Shown: positions 54,180 to 64,000 of the stretch, one piece after another
Layout: each line of letters opens with the position of its first letter
How positions within the stretch are numbered: the first letter of the stretch is position 1
Position numbers and translations under genes: made by a program
Assembly: GCA_026122225.1 (NCBI GenBank)
Contig: JANEZZ010001494.1
Location: 1,240,001 to 1,304,000 of the forward strand
DNA length: 64,000 nt
Direction: 5' to 3'
From: Heloderma charlesbogerti
Lineage: Eukaryota > Chordata > Lepidosauria > Squamata > Helodermatidae
The notes under the pieces: generated by a model
What the model was told of the DNA's origin: nothing
The model's input: the letters and a program-made list of their open reading frames with translations, nothing else
Database searches by the model: none

Positions 54180-56129
54180 TGTTCAGGAGGTGGCAACAAA
54201 AAAAGTCCCAAAGAAAAAGAAAACCAAGAAGGCAAGATGGCTGTCTGCTGAGACACTGGAAGTAGCCCAAGAAAGAAGGAAAGCAAAAGGCAACAGTGAA
54301 AGGGGGAGATATGCCCAATTAAATGCAAAATCCAGAGGTTAGCCAGAAGAGAGAAGGAATTATTTTGAAACAAGCAATGCGCGGAAGTGGAAGAAGATAA
54401 TAGAATAGGAAGGACAAGAGACCTCTTCCAGAAAATTAGAAAAATCGGAGGTAAATTCCAGGCATGGAATGGGTATGATTAAAAACAAAGCTGGCAAGGA
54501 CCTAACAGAAGCAGAAGTGATCAAGAAAAGGTGGCAAGAATATATGGAAGATCTGTATAGGAAGGATAATAATATCGGGGATAGATTTGATTGTGTGGTC
54601 AGTGAGTTAGAGCCAGACATCCTGAAGAGTGAGGTTGAATGGGCCTTAAGAAGCATTGGTAATAACAAGGCAGCAGGAGACGACGGTATCCCAGCTGAAC
54701 TGTTTAAAATCTTGCAAGATGATGCTGTCAAGGTGATGCATGCCATATGCCAGCAAATTTGGAAAACACAAGAATGGCCATCAGATTGGAAAAAATCAAC
54801 TTATATCCCCATACCAAAAAGGGAAACACTAAAGAATGTTCAAACTATCGAACAGTGGCACTTATTTCACATGCCATTAAGGTAATGCTCAAGATCTTGC
54901 AAGGTAGACTCCAGCAATTCATGGAACAAGAATTGCCAGATGTACAAGCTGGGTTTAGAAAAGGCAGAGGAACTACAGACCAAATTGCCAATATCCGCTG
55001 GATAATGGAGAAAACCAGGGAGTTTCAGAAAAAACATCTATTTCTGTTTTATTGACTGTTCATCTAAAGCCTTTGACTGTGTGGATCATAACAAATTGTG
55101 GCAAGTTCTTGGTGGTATGGGGATACCAAATCATCTTGTCTGCCTCCTGAGGAATCTGTATAACGACCATGTAGCAACGGTAAGAACAGACCACGGAACA
55201 ACGGACTGGTTTAAGATTGGGAAGGGAGTACAGCAGGGTTGTATACTCTCACCCTACCTATTCAACCTGTATGCAGAACACATCATGCAACGTGCTGGGC
55301 TTGATGAAGCCAAGGCTGGAGTTAAAATCGCTGGAAGAAACATTAACAATCTCAGATATGCAGATGATACCACTTTAATGGCTGAAAGCGAGGAGGAGCT
55401 GAGGAACCTTATGACGAAGGTGAAAGAAGAAAGTGCAAAAGCTGGGTTGCAGTTAAACCTCAAAAAAACAAGATTATGGCAACCAGCTTGATTGATAACT
55501 GGCAAATAGCGGGAGAAAACGTGGAGGCAGTGACAGACTTTGTATTTCTAGGCACAAAGGTTACTGCAGACGCTGACTGCAGCCAGGAAATCAGAAGACT
55601 TTTACTTCTTGGAGGAGAGCAATGACAAATCTGGATAAAATAGTTAAGAGCAGAGACATCACACTGACAACAAAGGTCCGCATAGTTAAAGCAGTGATAT
55701 TCCCTGTAGTAACTGCTGCAAGAGCTGGACCATAAGGAAGGCTGAGCGAAGGAAGAGAGATGCTTTTGAACTGTGGTGCTGGAGGAAAATTCTGAGAGTG
55801 CCTTGGACTGCAAGAAGATCAAACCAGTCCATACTCCAGGAAATAAAGCCAGACTGCTCACTTGAGGGAATGATATTAAAGGCAAAACTGAAGTACTTTG
55901 GCCACATCATGAGAAGACAGGATACCCTGGAGAAGATGCTGATGCTAGGGAAAGTGGAAGGCAAAAGGAAGAGGGGCCGACCAAGGGCAAAATGGATGGA
56001 TGATATTCTGGAGGTGACGGACTCGACCTTGGGGGAGCTGGGGGTGGCGATGGCCGACAGAAAGCTCTGGCGTGGGGTGGTCCATGAAGTCACGAAGAGT
56101 CGGAAGTGACTGAACGAATAAACAACAAA
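54055..56129 (+). pseudogene. Second RTE element, 3' part (arm 1)
   Basis: Continuation of 49707-50859. Frames in order contain YTVEVENRF-like sequence, the RT fingers (AGFRKGRGTTDQIANIRWIM), DHNKLWQVLGGMG, the catalytic YADDTTLMAESEEE and the C-terminal WTARRSNQSILQEIKPDCSL. They are broken by frameshifts near 54.33, 54.83, 55.06, 55.49 and 55.61 kb. It ends AACGAATAAACAACAAA followed by a (TA)n(GA)n microsatellite. BovB-like but clearly diverged from the BovB copies here. Confidence 0.9.
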
Positions 56130-56175
56130 TATATATATATGTAGAGAGAGAGAGAGAGAGAGAGAAAGAGAGTAC
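56130..56175. repeat. (TA)n(GA)n microsatellite (mirrored at 59022-59068)
   Basis: Alternating TA then GA run at the tail of the RTE element. Confidence 0.9.
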
Positions 56176-57337
56176 TCTAGAGCAAGTGTCGCTCTGCAAA
56201 ACTTTTCATGGCTGGAAAAATAGAGCTGTTGTGTCTGGAACTAATGCCCCTTTGCAGATTTGTTGCCTATCAGTGCTGACTTGAGACATTTTTGTACCTG
56301 TCGCACTGACATTAAAAATGGAGTTGGGAAAGTGGCACATACTCTCTCTCTCTCTCTCTCTCTCTCTCAGATGTGCTGCCCGGAATGGGATGCTTCATAT
56401 TATATCACTGGTGGTAAAGCTGGGATTGTCATTGCAAAACCCCAAGACAATTGCATTCCTTTAGTAATTTTCATCTGGTCATTATTCTCTAGGGAAATCT
56501 CTAAGTGACTGGTCCAGACTTCAGATGAGTGGAGGAAGTGAGTCCCCAATGGGGTAACGGAAGCTACCAGACAGACTACACTTAGTCGTCACATGGGAGA
56601 CCCATAATCAGATCTCCTGATATCGATTTTCATTGCTTAAAAGCTGCCACAACAAATTATTTGAATTGCAGGCTTTGTCCATCAGAGGGGTTCATTTTGT
56701 GGGTTGGTTTTTTAAAGCAGTTTCCCCATTAAAATCACACATGCACGCACACACGCACGCACACACCCTGAAGCTGCTATTAGCCCTGGAGGTGAAAAAA
56801 TGCAGGGACTCATAATTTACCCATCTCTATGGCTAATAGTAGCTTGGAGGGGTGTCAGATTTCACTGGGCTCAGTGCTGCAACTCAGATTCAAATCCTGC
56901 CCATCCTGTGGCTCCTTTTAAGCGTGTAAAAATATGCCAGGATATCTAATCACCACATCGCATCTAATTATTTGGTCCTAATATAATGGAAAGGCAGGAT
57001 GGGGTAGCCTTGCTACCTGCAGGTAGCCTTGCTGAATGAGCTGGGTTGAAAAGATGAGTGTCTGACCATCGGTGAGAGAGAGCCCAGTCTCTGATGAAAG
57101 AAGAGCAACAGCAGTTCAAAATCTGTGAGGACACAGAAAACATACAATATCCCACTGTAGTGTGGAAAGTGAATTGCAATTCTGCTTGGGGCTTACAGCA
57201 AAGGAGCCAGGATTTATTAGTGCAAGGAGGGAGCTGTCTGCCTGGAAGCACCCTAACATCCTAGCCCAGCCACCGTCAGGACAGGAAAATGCCCACAATT
57301 ATGGTGCTTTCTGGAGAGAGCATGGCAGCTTACCAGC
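56176..57337. other. Non-transposon palindrome core flank
   Basis: Contains a (CT)n run at 56342-56369 and an (AC/GC)-rich run near 56741-56765, plus an AGGTAGCCTTGCTACCTGCAGGTAG direct/inverted motif near 57005-57030. No gene or known repeat was recognised. Repeated inverted at 57860-59021. Confidence 0.5.
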
Positions 57338-57459
57338 TAGGGGTGCAATCCTATGCATGTTTAGACAGAAAAAAGTCCTACAACTCCCAGCATTGCCCTG
57401 GGCAATGCTGGGAGTTGTAGGACTTTTTTCTGTCTAAACATGCATAGGATTACATCCTA
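57338..57459. mobile_element. Near-perfect hairpin MITE (CCTACAACT family), arm 1
   Basis: The left arm GTGCAATCCTATGCATG...AGTCCTACAACTCCCAGC is mirrored around 57399 by GCTGGGAGTTGTAGGACTTTTTTCTG... to GGATTACATCCTA. Stem of about 55 bp with essentially no loop. Confidence 0.85.
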
Positions 57460-57737
57460 CTAACTTGGCTTAGTGGTCCACAGCTGTTTCCCCCACCGTG
57501 GAAGTGTTTGCTAGGGTAATACCTGGGTGGTTTAGTGATAGCTGTGTAGCTCCTATTGGTGATTAAGCCACAGCTTTGGGAAATGCTGGTAATTATTTAA
57601 TTAATGACCAGCATTTCCCAAAGCTGTGGCTTAATCACCAATAGGAGCTACACAGCTATCACTAAACCACCCAGGTATTACCCTAGCAAACACTTCCACG
57701 GTGGGGGAAACAGCTGTGGACCACTAAGCCAAGTTAG

Positions 57738-57859
57738 TAGGATGTAATCCTATGCATGTTTAGACAGAAAAAAGTCCTACAACTCCCAGCATTGCCCAGG
57801 GCAATGCTGGGAGTTGTAGGACTTTTTTCTGTCTAAACATGCATAGGATTGCACCCCTA
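57738..57859. mobile_element. Near-perfect hairpin MITE, arm 2 copy
   Basis: Mirror image of 57338-57459 as part of the large palindrome. Confidence 0.85.
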
Positions 57860-59067
57860 GCTGGTAAGCTGCCATGCTCTCTCCAGAAAGCACCATAATT
57901 GTGGGCATTTTCCTGTCCTGACGGTGGCTGGGCTAGGATGTTAGGGTGCTTCCAGGCAGACAGCTCCCTCCTTGCACTAATAAATCCTGGCTCCTTTGCT
58001 GTAAGCCCCAAGCAGAATTGCAATTCACTTTCCACACTACAGTGGGATATTGTATGTTTTCTGTGTCCTCACAGATTTTGAACTGCTGTTGCTCTTCTTT
58101 CATCAGAGACTGGGCTCTCTCTCACCGATGGTCAGACACTCATCTTTTCAACCCAGCTCATTCAGCAAGGCTACCTGCAGGTAGCAAGGCTACCCCATCC
58201 TGCCTTTCCATTATATTAGGACCAAATAATTAGATGCGATGTGGTGATTAGATATCCTGGCATATTTTTACACGCTTAAAAGGAGCCACAGGATGGGCAG
58301 GATTTGAATCTGAGTTGCAGCACTGAGCCCAGTGAAATCTGACACCCCTCCAAGCTACTATTAGCCATAGAGATGGGTAAATTATGAGTCCCTGCATTTT
58401 TTCACCTCCAGGGCTAATAGCAGCTTCAGGGTGTGTGCGTGCGTGTGTGCGTGCATGTGTGATTTTAATGGGGAAACTGCTTTAAAAAACCAACCCACAA
58501 AATGAACCCCTCTGATGGACAAAGCCTGCAATTCAAATAATTTGTTGTGGCAGCTTTTAAGCAATGAAAATCGATATCAGGAGATCTGATTATGGGTCTC
58601 CCATGTGACGACTAAGTGTAGTCTGTCTGGTAGCTTCCGTTACCCCATTGGGGACTCACTTCCTCCACTCATCTGAAGTCTGGACCAGTCACTTAGAGAT
58701 TTCCCTAGAGAATAATGACCAGATGAAAATTACTAAAGGAATGCAATTGTCTTGGGGTTTTGCAATGACAATCCCAGCTTTACCACCAGTGATATAATAT
58801 GAAGCATCCCATTCCGGGCAGCACATCTGAGAGAGAGAGAGAGAGAGAGAGAGAGTATGTGCCACTTTCCCAACTCCATTTTTAATGTCAGTGCGACAGG
58901 TACAAAAATGTCTCAAGTCAGCACTGATAGGCAACAAATCTGCAAAGGGGCATTAGTTCCAGACACAACAGCTCTATTTTTCCAGCCATGAAAAGTTTTG
59001 CAGAGCGACACTTGCTCTAGAGTACTCTCTTTCTCTCTCTCTCTCTCTCTCTCTACATATATATATA
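57860..59067. other. Palindrome core flank, arm 2
   Basis: Inverted copy of 56130-57337. No gene recognised. Confidence 0.5.
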
Positions 59068-61143
59068 TTTGTTGTTTATTCGTTCAGTCACTTCCGACTC
59101 TTCGTGACTTCATGGACCACCCCACGCCAGAGCTTTCTGTCGGCCATCGCCACCCCCAGCTCCCCCAAGGTCGAGTCCGTCACCTCCAGAATATCATCCA
59201 TCCATTTTGCCCTTGGTCGGCCCCTCTTCCTTTTGCCTTCCACTTTCCCTAGCATCAGCATCTTCTCCAGGGTATCCTGTCTTCTCATGATGTGGCCAAA
59301 GTACTTCAGTTTTGCCTTTAATATCATTCCCTCAAGTGAGCAGTCTGGCTTTATTTCCTGGAGTATGGACTGGTTTGATCTTCTTGCAGTCCAAGGCACT
59401 CTCAGAATTTTCCTCCAGCACCACAGTTCAAAAGCATCTCTCTTCCTTCGCTCAGCCTTCCTTATGGTCCAGCTCTTGCAGTTACTACAGGGAATATCAC
59501 TGCTTTAACTATGCGGACCTTTGTTGTCAGTGTGATGTCTCTGCTCTTAACTATTTTATCCAGATTTGTCATTGCTCTCCTTCCAAGAAGTAAAAGTCTT
59601 CTGATTTCCTGGCTGCAGTCAGCGTCTGCAGTAACCTTTGTGCCTAGAAATACAAAGTCTGTCACTGCCTCCACGTTTTCTCCCGCTATTTGCCAGTTAT
59701 CAATCAAGCTGGTTGCCATAATCTTGTTTTTTTGAGGTTTAACTGCAACCCAGCTTTTGCACTTTCTTCTTTCACCTTCGTCATAAGGTTCCTCAGCTCC
59801 CCTTCGCTTTCAGCCATTAAAGTGGTATCATCTGCATATCTGAGATTGTTAATGTTTCTTCCAGCGATTTTAACTCCAGCCTTGGCTTCATCAAGCCCAG
59901 CACGTTGCATGTTGTGTTCTGCATACAGGTTGAATAGGTAGGGTGAGAGTATACAACCCTGCTGTACTCCCTTCCCAATCTTAAACCAGTCCGTTGTTCC
60001 GTGGTCTGTTCTTACCGTTGCTACATGGTCGTTATACAGATTCCTCAGGAGGCAGACAAGATGATTTGGTATCCCCATACCACCAAGAACTTGCCACAAT
60101 TTGTTATGATCCACACAGTCAAAGGCTTTAGATTCGAACAGTCAATAAAACAGAAATAGATGTTTTTTCTGAAACTCCCTGGTTTTCTCCATTATCCAGC
60201 GGATATTGGCAATTTGGTCTGTAGTTCCTCTGCCTTTTCTAAACCCAGCTTGTACATCTGGCAATTCTTGTTCCATGAATTGCTGGAGTCTACCTTGCAA
60301 GATCTTGAGCATTACCTTAATGGAATGTGAAATAAGTGCCACTGTTCGATAGTTTGAACATTCTTTAGTGTTTCCCTTTTTGGTATGGGGATATAAGTTG
60401 ATTTTTTCCAATCTGATGGCCATTCTTGTGTTTTCCAAATTTGCTGGCATATGGCATGCATCACCTTGACAGCATCATCTTGCAAGATTTTAAACAGTTC
60501 AGCTGGGATACCGTCGTCTCCTGCTGCCTTGTTATTACCAATGCTTCTTAAGGCCCATTCAACCTCACTCTTCAGGATGTCTGGCTCTAACTCACTGACC
60601 ACACAATCAAATCTATCCCCGATATTATTATCCTTCCTATACAGATCTTCCATATATTCTTGCCACCTTTTCTTGATCACTTCTGCTTCTGTTAGGTCCT
60701 TGCCAGCTTTGTTTTTAATCATACCCATTCCATGCCTGGAATTTACCTCCGATTTTTCTAATTTTCTGGAAGAGGTCTCTTGTCCTTCCTATTCTATTAT
60801 CTTCTTCCACTTCCGCGCATTGCTTGTTTCAAAATAATTCCTTCTCTCTTCTGGCTAACCTCTGGGATTTTGCATTTAATTGGGCATATCTCCCCCTTTC
60901 ACTGTTGCCTTTTGCTTTCCTTCTTTCTTGGGCTACTTCCAGTGTCTCAGCAGACAGCCATCTTGCCTTCTTGGTTTTCTTTTTCTTTGGGACTTTTTTT
61001 GTTGCCACCTCCTGAACAATGTTGCGAACTTCTGTCCATAGTTCTTCCGGGACCCTATCTACTAAATCTAGTCCCTTAAATCTGTTCTCCACCTCCACTG
61101 CATATTCATTAGGAATATTAGTGAGCTCATATCTAACTGATCT
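59068..61143 (-). pseudogene. Second RTE element, 3' part (arm 2)
   Basis: Inverted duplicate of 54055-56129. It differs by four small indels (3, 1, 2 and 1 bp) and a few substitutions, for example cattcc for catgcc near 60320, AACATGC for ATCATGC near 59910, and GGGG for GGAG near 59800. None restores the reading frame. Confidence 0.9.
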
Positions 61144-61920
61144 GGCCGTAGAATCCCTGACCAAATGTCTGGAGACGGTGAGTGGCTGGATGGGGAGGAA
61201 TAAGCTGAAGCTCAACCCTGACAAGACCGAGGTACTTTTGGTGGGAGACAAGAGGAGGCTGGGGGATGTTGACCTGGTGTTGAATGGGGTATGGCTACCC
61301 TTGAAAGACCAGGTCTGCAGCCTGGGGGTCATTTTGGACTCCCAGCTGTCCATGGAGGCTCGGGTGTCAGCTGTGAGCCGGACAGCGCTGTATCAACTCC
61401 ATCTGATACGGCGGCTGCGCCCCTTCCTTCCCGACCATCTGCTCCCATCGGTAGTACATGCCCTGGTTTCCTCTCGTTTAGACTACTGTAATGCGCTCTA
61501 TGTGGGGTTACCCTTGAAGACGGTTTGGAAGCTGCAGCTGGTACAGAACGCGGCGGCTCACCTGATTAAAGGCAGCCGCCGGCGAGATCACATCACTCCA
61601 GTGCTGAAGGAGTTGCACTGGTTACCAGTTGTTTTCCGGGCCAAATTCAAGGTGTTGGTTTTGACCTTTAAAACCCTATATGGTTCCGGCCCAGCCTATC
61701 TTAAGGAGCGCCTCCAGCAACACCAGACAGGCCGCTTAACAAGATCAGCCTCGGATGGCCTTCTCTCTGTCCCATCAGCCAGGACAGCTAGACTGGTAGG
61801 GACGAGGGAGAGGGCCTTCTCTGTGGTGGCCCCCACTCTGTGGAACTCCCTCCCTAGGGAACTCCGTCATGCCCCCTCTTTAATGAGCTTCCATCGTGCA
61901 TTAAAAACATGGTTGTTCAG
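61144..61920 (+). mobile_element. L2-clade LINE fragment (arm 2)
   Basis: Inverted duplicate of 53278-54054. Codes in the plus direction for the same L2 C-terminal region, open and in frame with the BovB that follows. Confidence 0.9.
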
Positions 61921-64000
61921 GCACAAGAGGCGACTCTACACATGGACGTCACCAGATGGTCAATATCGAAATCCGATTGATTATGTCCTTTGCAGCCAAA
62001 GATGGAGAAGCTCCATACAGTCAGTAAAAACAAGACCTGGAGCTGACTGTGGCTCAGATCATGAGCTGCTTCTTGCAAAATTTCGGCTTAAATTGAAGAA
62101 CGTCGGGAAAACCACTAAACCGTTCAGGTATGACCTAAATCATATCCCTGATGAATATACAGTGGAGGTGAGGAATAGATTTCAGGGATTAGACCTGATA
62201 GACAGAGTGCCTGAGGAACTATGGACGGAGGTCCGTAACATTGTTCAGGAGGCAGCAACTCAATCCATCCCAAAGAAAAAGAAATGCAAGAAAGCCAAGT
62301 GGCTGTCTGATGAGGCTTTACAAGTAGCTCACGAAAGAAGGGAAGCGAAAAGCAAAGGAGAAAGGGGAAGATATACCCAACTGAATGCAGAGTTCCAGAG
62401 AATAGCAAGGAGAGACAAGAAGGCCTTCTTAAATGAACAATGCAAAGAAATCGAGGAAAACAACAGAATGGGAAAGACTAGAGATCTCTTCAAGAAAATT
62501 GGAGATCTCAAGGGAACGTTTTGTGCAAAGACGGGCATGATAAAGGACAAAGAAGGCAGGGACCTAACAGAAGCAGATGAGATTAAGAAGAGGTGGCAAG
62601 AATACACAGAAGAACTATACAGGGAAGATCTTAATGTCCCTGATAGCCATGATAGTGCGGTCACTGAACTTGAGCTGGACATCCTAGAGAGTGAAGTCAA
62701 GTGGGCCTTAGGAAGCATTAGTAACAACAAAGCTAGCGGAGATGACAGTATTCCAGCCGAGCTATTTAAAATCCTAAAAGATGATGCTGTTAAAGTGCTG
62801 CATTCAATATGCCAACAAATCTGGAACACTCAACAGTGGCCACAAGACTGGAAAAGGTCAGTTTACATTCCAATTCCAAAGAAGGGCAACGCCAAAGAGT
62901 GTTCAAACTACCGCACAATTGCGCTCATTTCACATGCCAGCAAGGTGATGCTCAAAATCCTACAAGCTAGGCTGCAGCAGTATGCGAACCGAGAACTACC
63001 GGAAGTACAAGCTGGGTTTAGAAGAGGCAGAGGAACTAGAGATCAAATCGCCAACATTCGCTGCATCATGGAGAAAGCAAGAGAATTCCAGAAAAACGTC
63101 TATTTCTGCTTCATTGACTACGCTAAAGCCTTTGATTGTGTGGATCACAACAAACTGTGGCAAATTCTTAAAGTGATGGGAGTACCAGACCACCTTACCT
63201 GTCTCCTGAGAAACCTGTACGAGGGTCAAGAAGCAACAGTAAGAACCAGACATGGAACAACCAAGTGGTTCAAAATTGGGAAAGGAGTACGACAAGGCTG
63301 CATATTGTCACCATGCTTATTTAACTTATATGCAGAGTACATCATGAGAAATGCCGGGTTGGATGAATCACAGGTCGGAATTAAGATTGCCGGGAGAATT
63401 ATCAACAACGTCCGATATGCAGACGATACCACCCTAATGGCAGAAAGCGAAGAGGATCTCAAGAGCCTCTTGTTGAGGGTGAAAGAGGAGAGTGCAAAAG
63501 CTGGTTTGAAACTCAACATTAAAAAAACTAAGATCATGTCATCTGGCCCCATCACTTCCTGGCATATAGAAGGGGAAGAAATGGAAGCAGTGACAGATTT
63601 TACTTTCTTGGGCTCCAAGATCACCGCAGACGGTGACTGTAGCCATGAAATTAAAAGACGCTTGCTCCTTGGGAGGAAAGCTATGGCAAACCTAGACAGC
63701 ATAGTAAGAAGCAGAGACATCACCTTGCCGACAAAGGTCCGTCTAATCAAAGCTATGGTTTTCCCAGTAGTAATGTATGGCTGTGAGAGCTGGACTATAA
63801 GGAAGGCTGAGCGCCGAAGAATTGATGCTTTCGAACTGTGGTGCTGGAGAAGACTCTTACGAGTCCCCTGGACTGCAAGGAGGTCAAATCAGTCCATCCT
63901 AAAGGAAATCAACCCTGAGTGCTCATTGGAAGGACAGATAATGAAGCTGAAGCTCAAATATTTTGGCCACCTAATGCGAAGAGAAAACTCCCTGGAAAAG
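61921..64000 (+). mobile_element. BovB LINE, 5'-truncated (arm 2, cut by window end)
   Basis: Begins at CACAAGAGGCGACTCTACAC directly after the L2 fragment. The frame is open to the end of the window and includes FIDYAKAFDCVDH, YADD and the CGA (Arg) codon at 63813-63815 that is TGA in the 19.2 kb copy. Confidence 0.93.

Larger units (their letters stand above)
51198..57598. repeat. Left arm of giant palindrome
   Basis: Each base pairs with a base in 57599-64000. Near the centre, position i matches 115197 minus i; beyond about 54.3 kb the sum is 115198. The arm contains, outward from the centre, 1.47 kb of non-transposon DNA, the 3' part of the RTE element, L2 and BovB. The outer limit is set by the end of the window, so the true arm may be longer. 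Arm differences are confined to 54.33-55.72 kb apart from the central bases. Confidence 0.95.
33708..64000 (+). other. Downstream intron (presumed intron 4), running off the window
   Basis: This follows the 110-bp exon. I searched for the next exon, which should code for the loop A to loop E region (about 80 bp), and did not see it before the palindrome. Either this intron is longer than the window or the 51-64 kb palindrome interrupts the locus. Content is almost wholly repeats. Confidence 0.5.
57599..64000. repeat. Right arm of giant palindrome (continues past window)
   Basis: Inverted copy of the left arm. The frames of at least ten shared open stretches (for example the hairpin-spanning one at 57760-58035 and its partner at 57162-57437) are identical at the protein level. 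Confidence 0.95.

Noticed and set aside
1..64000. CRISPR arrays, rRNA genes, functional tRNA genes and bacterial-type operons
   Set aside because: None seen; the tRNA-like segments are SINE heads and the repeats are eukaryotic transposons and microsatellites.

Overview
This is nuclear DNA from a vertebrate, almost certainly a squamate reptile (lizard or snake). It carries BovB (RTE-clade) LINEs, Sauria-type tRNA SINEs whose 3' end ends in the BovB-like CCTTTACC tail, many CR1 3' ends, L2-clade LINEs and numerous small fold-back DNA elements, a combination typical of squamates. No bacterial features (operons, ribosome binding sites, CRISPR) are present, and most open reading frames lie in retrotransposons.

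Host gene: two spliced coding exons lie on the + strand, 45 bp at 23072-23116 and 110 bp at 33598-33707. They join in frame to encode part of the extracellular ligand-binding domain of a homomeric-type nicotinic acetylcholine receptor subunit (alpha-7 or the sauropsid alpha-8 paralogue). The window therefore reads as intron - exon 3 - 10.5 kb intron - exon 4 - intron. I did not find exon 2 or exon 5.

Layout: 1-7.7 kb is intron with CR1 pieces and a nested locus. In it one CR1 copy is split by two LTR-like insertions, the larger of which is itself split by a decayed BovB. 8-19 kb holds microsatellites, old L2 remnants, SINEs, two copies of an LTR-type retroelement fragment and several MITEs. 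19.2-22.4 kb is an almost intact BovB (3.2 kb, 10-bp target-site duplication) with one in-frame stop. 23-49 kb contains the two exons, an L2 reverse-transcriptase pseudogene (39.2-41.2 kb, YADD changed to YAGD), CR1 copies, about a dozen members of a family with TAGGGATG ends, and several copies of a GC-rich repeat of about 340 bp.

49.7-64 kb is the most striking part. A second, diverged RTE element is interrupted by an L2 fragment, which is interrupted by a 5'-truncated BovB. This nest, plus 1.5 kb of flanking DNA, is then repeated in inverted orientation around a centre between 57598 and 57599. The result is a palindrome with arms of at least 6.4 kb, essentially no spacer, and its outer end beyond the window. 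The arms look identical except for a cluster of small differences inside one 1.4 kb stretch. This is either a very young or gene-converted palindrome or a long-read/assembly fold-back artefact; the sequence alone does not decide.
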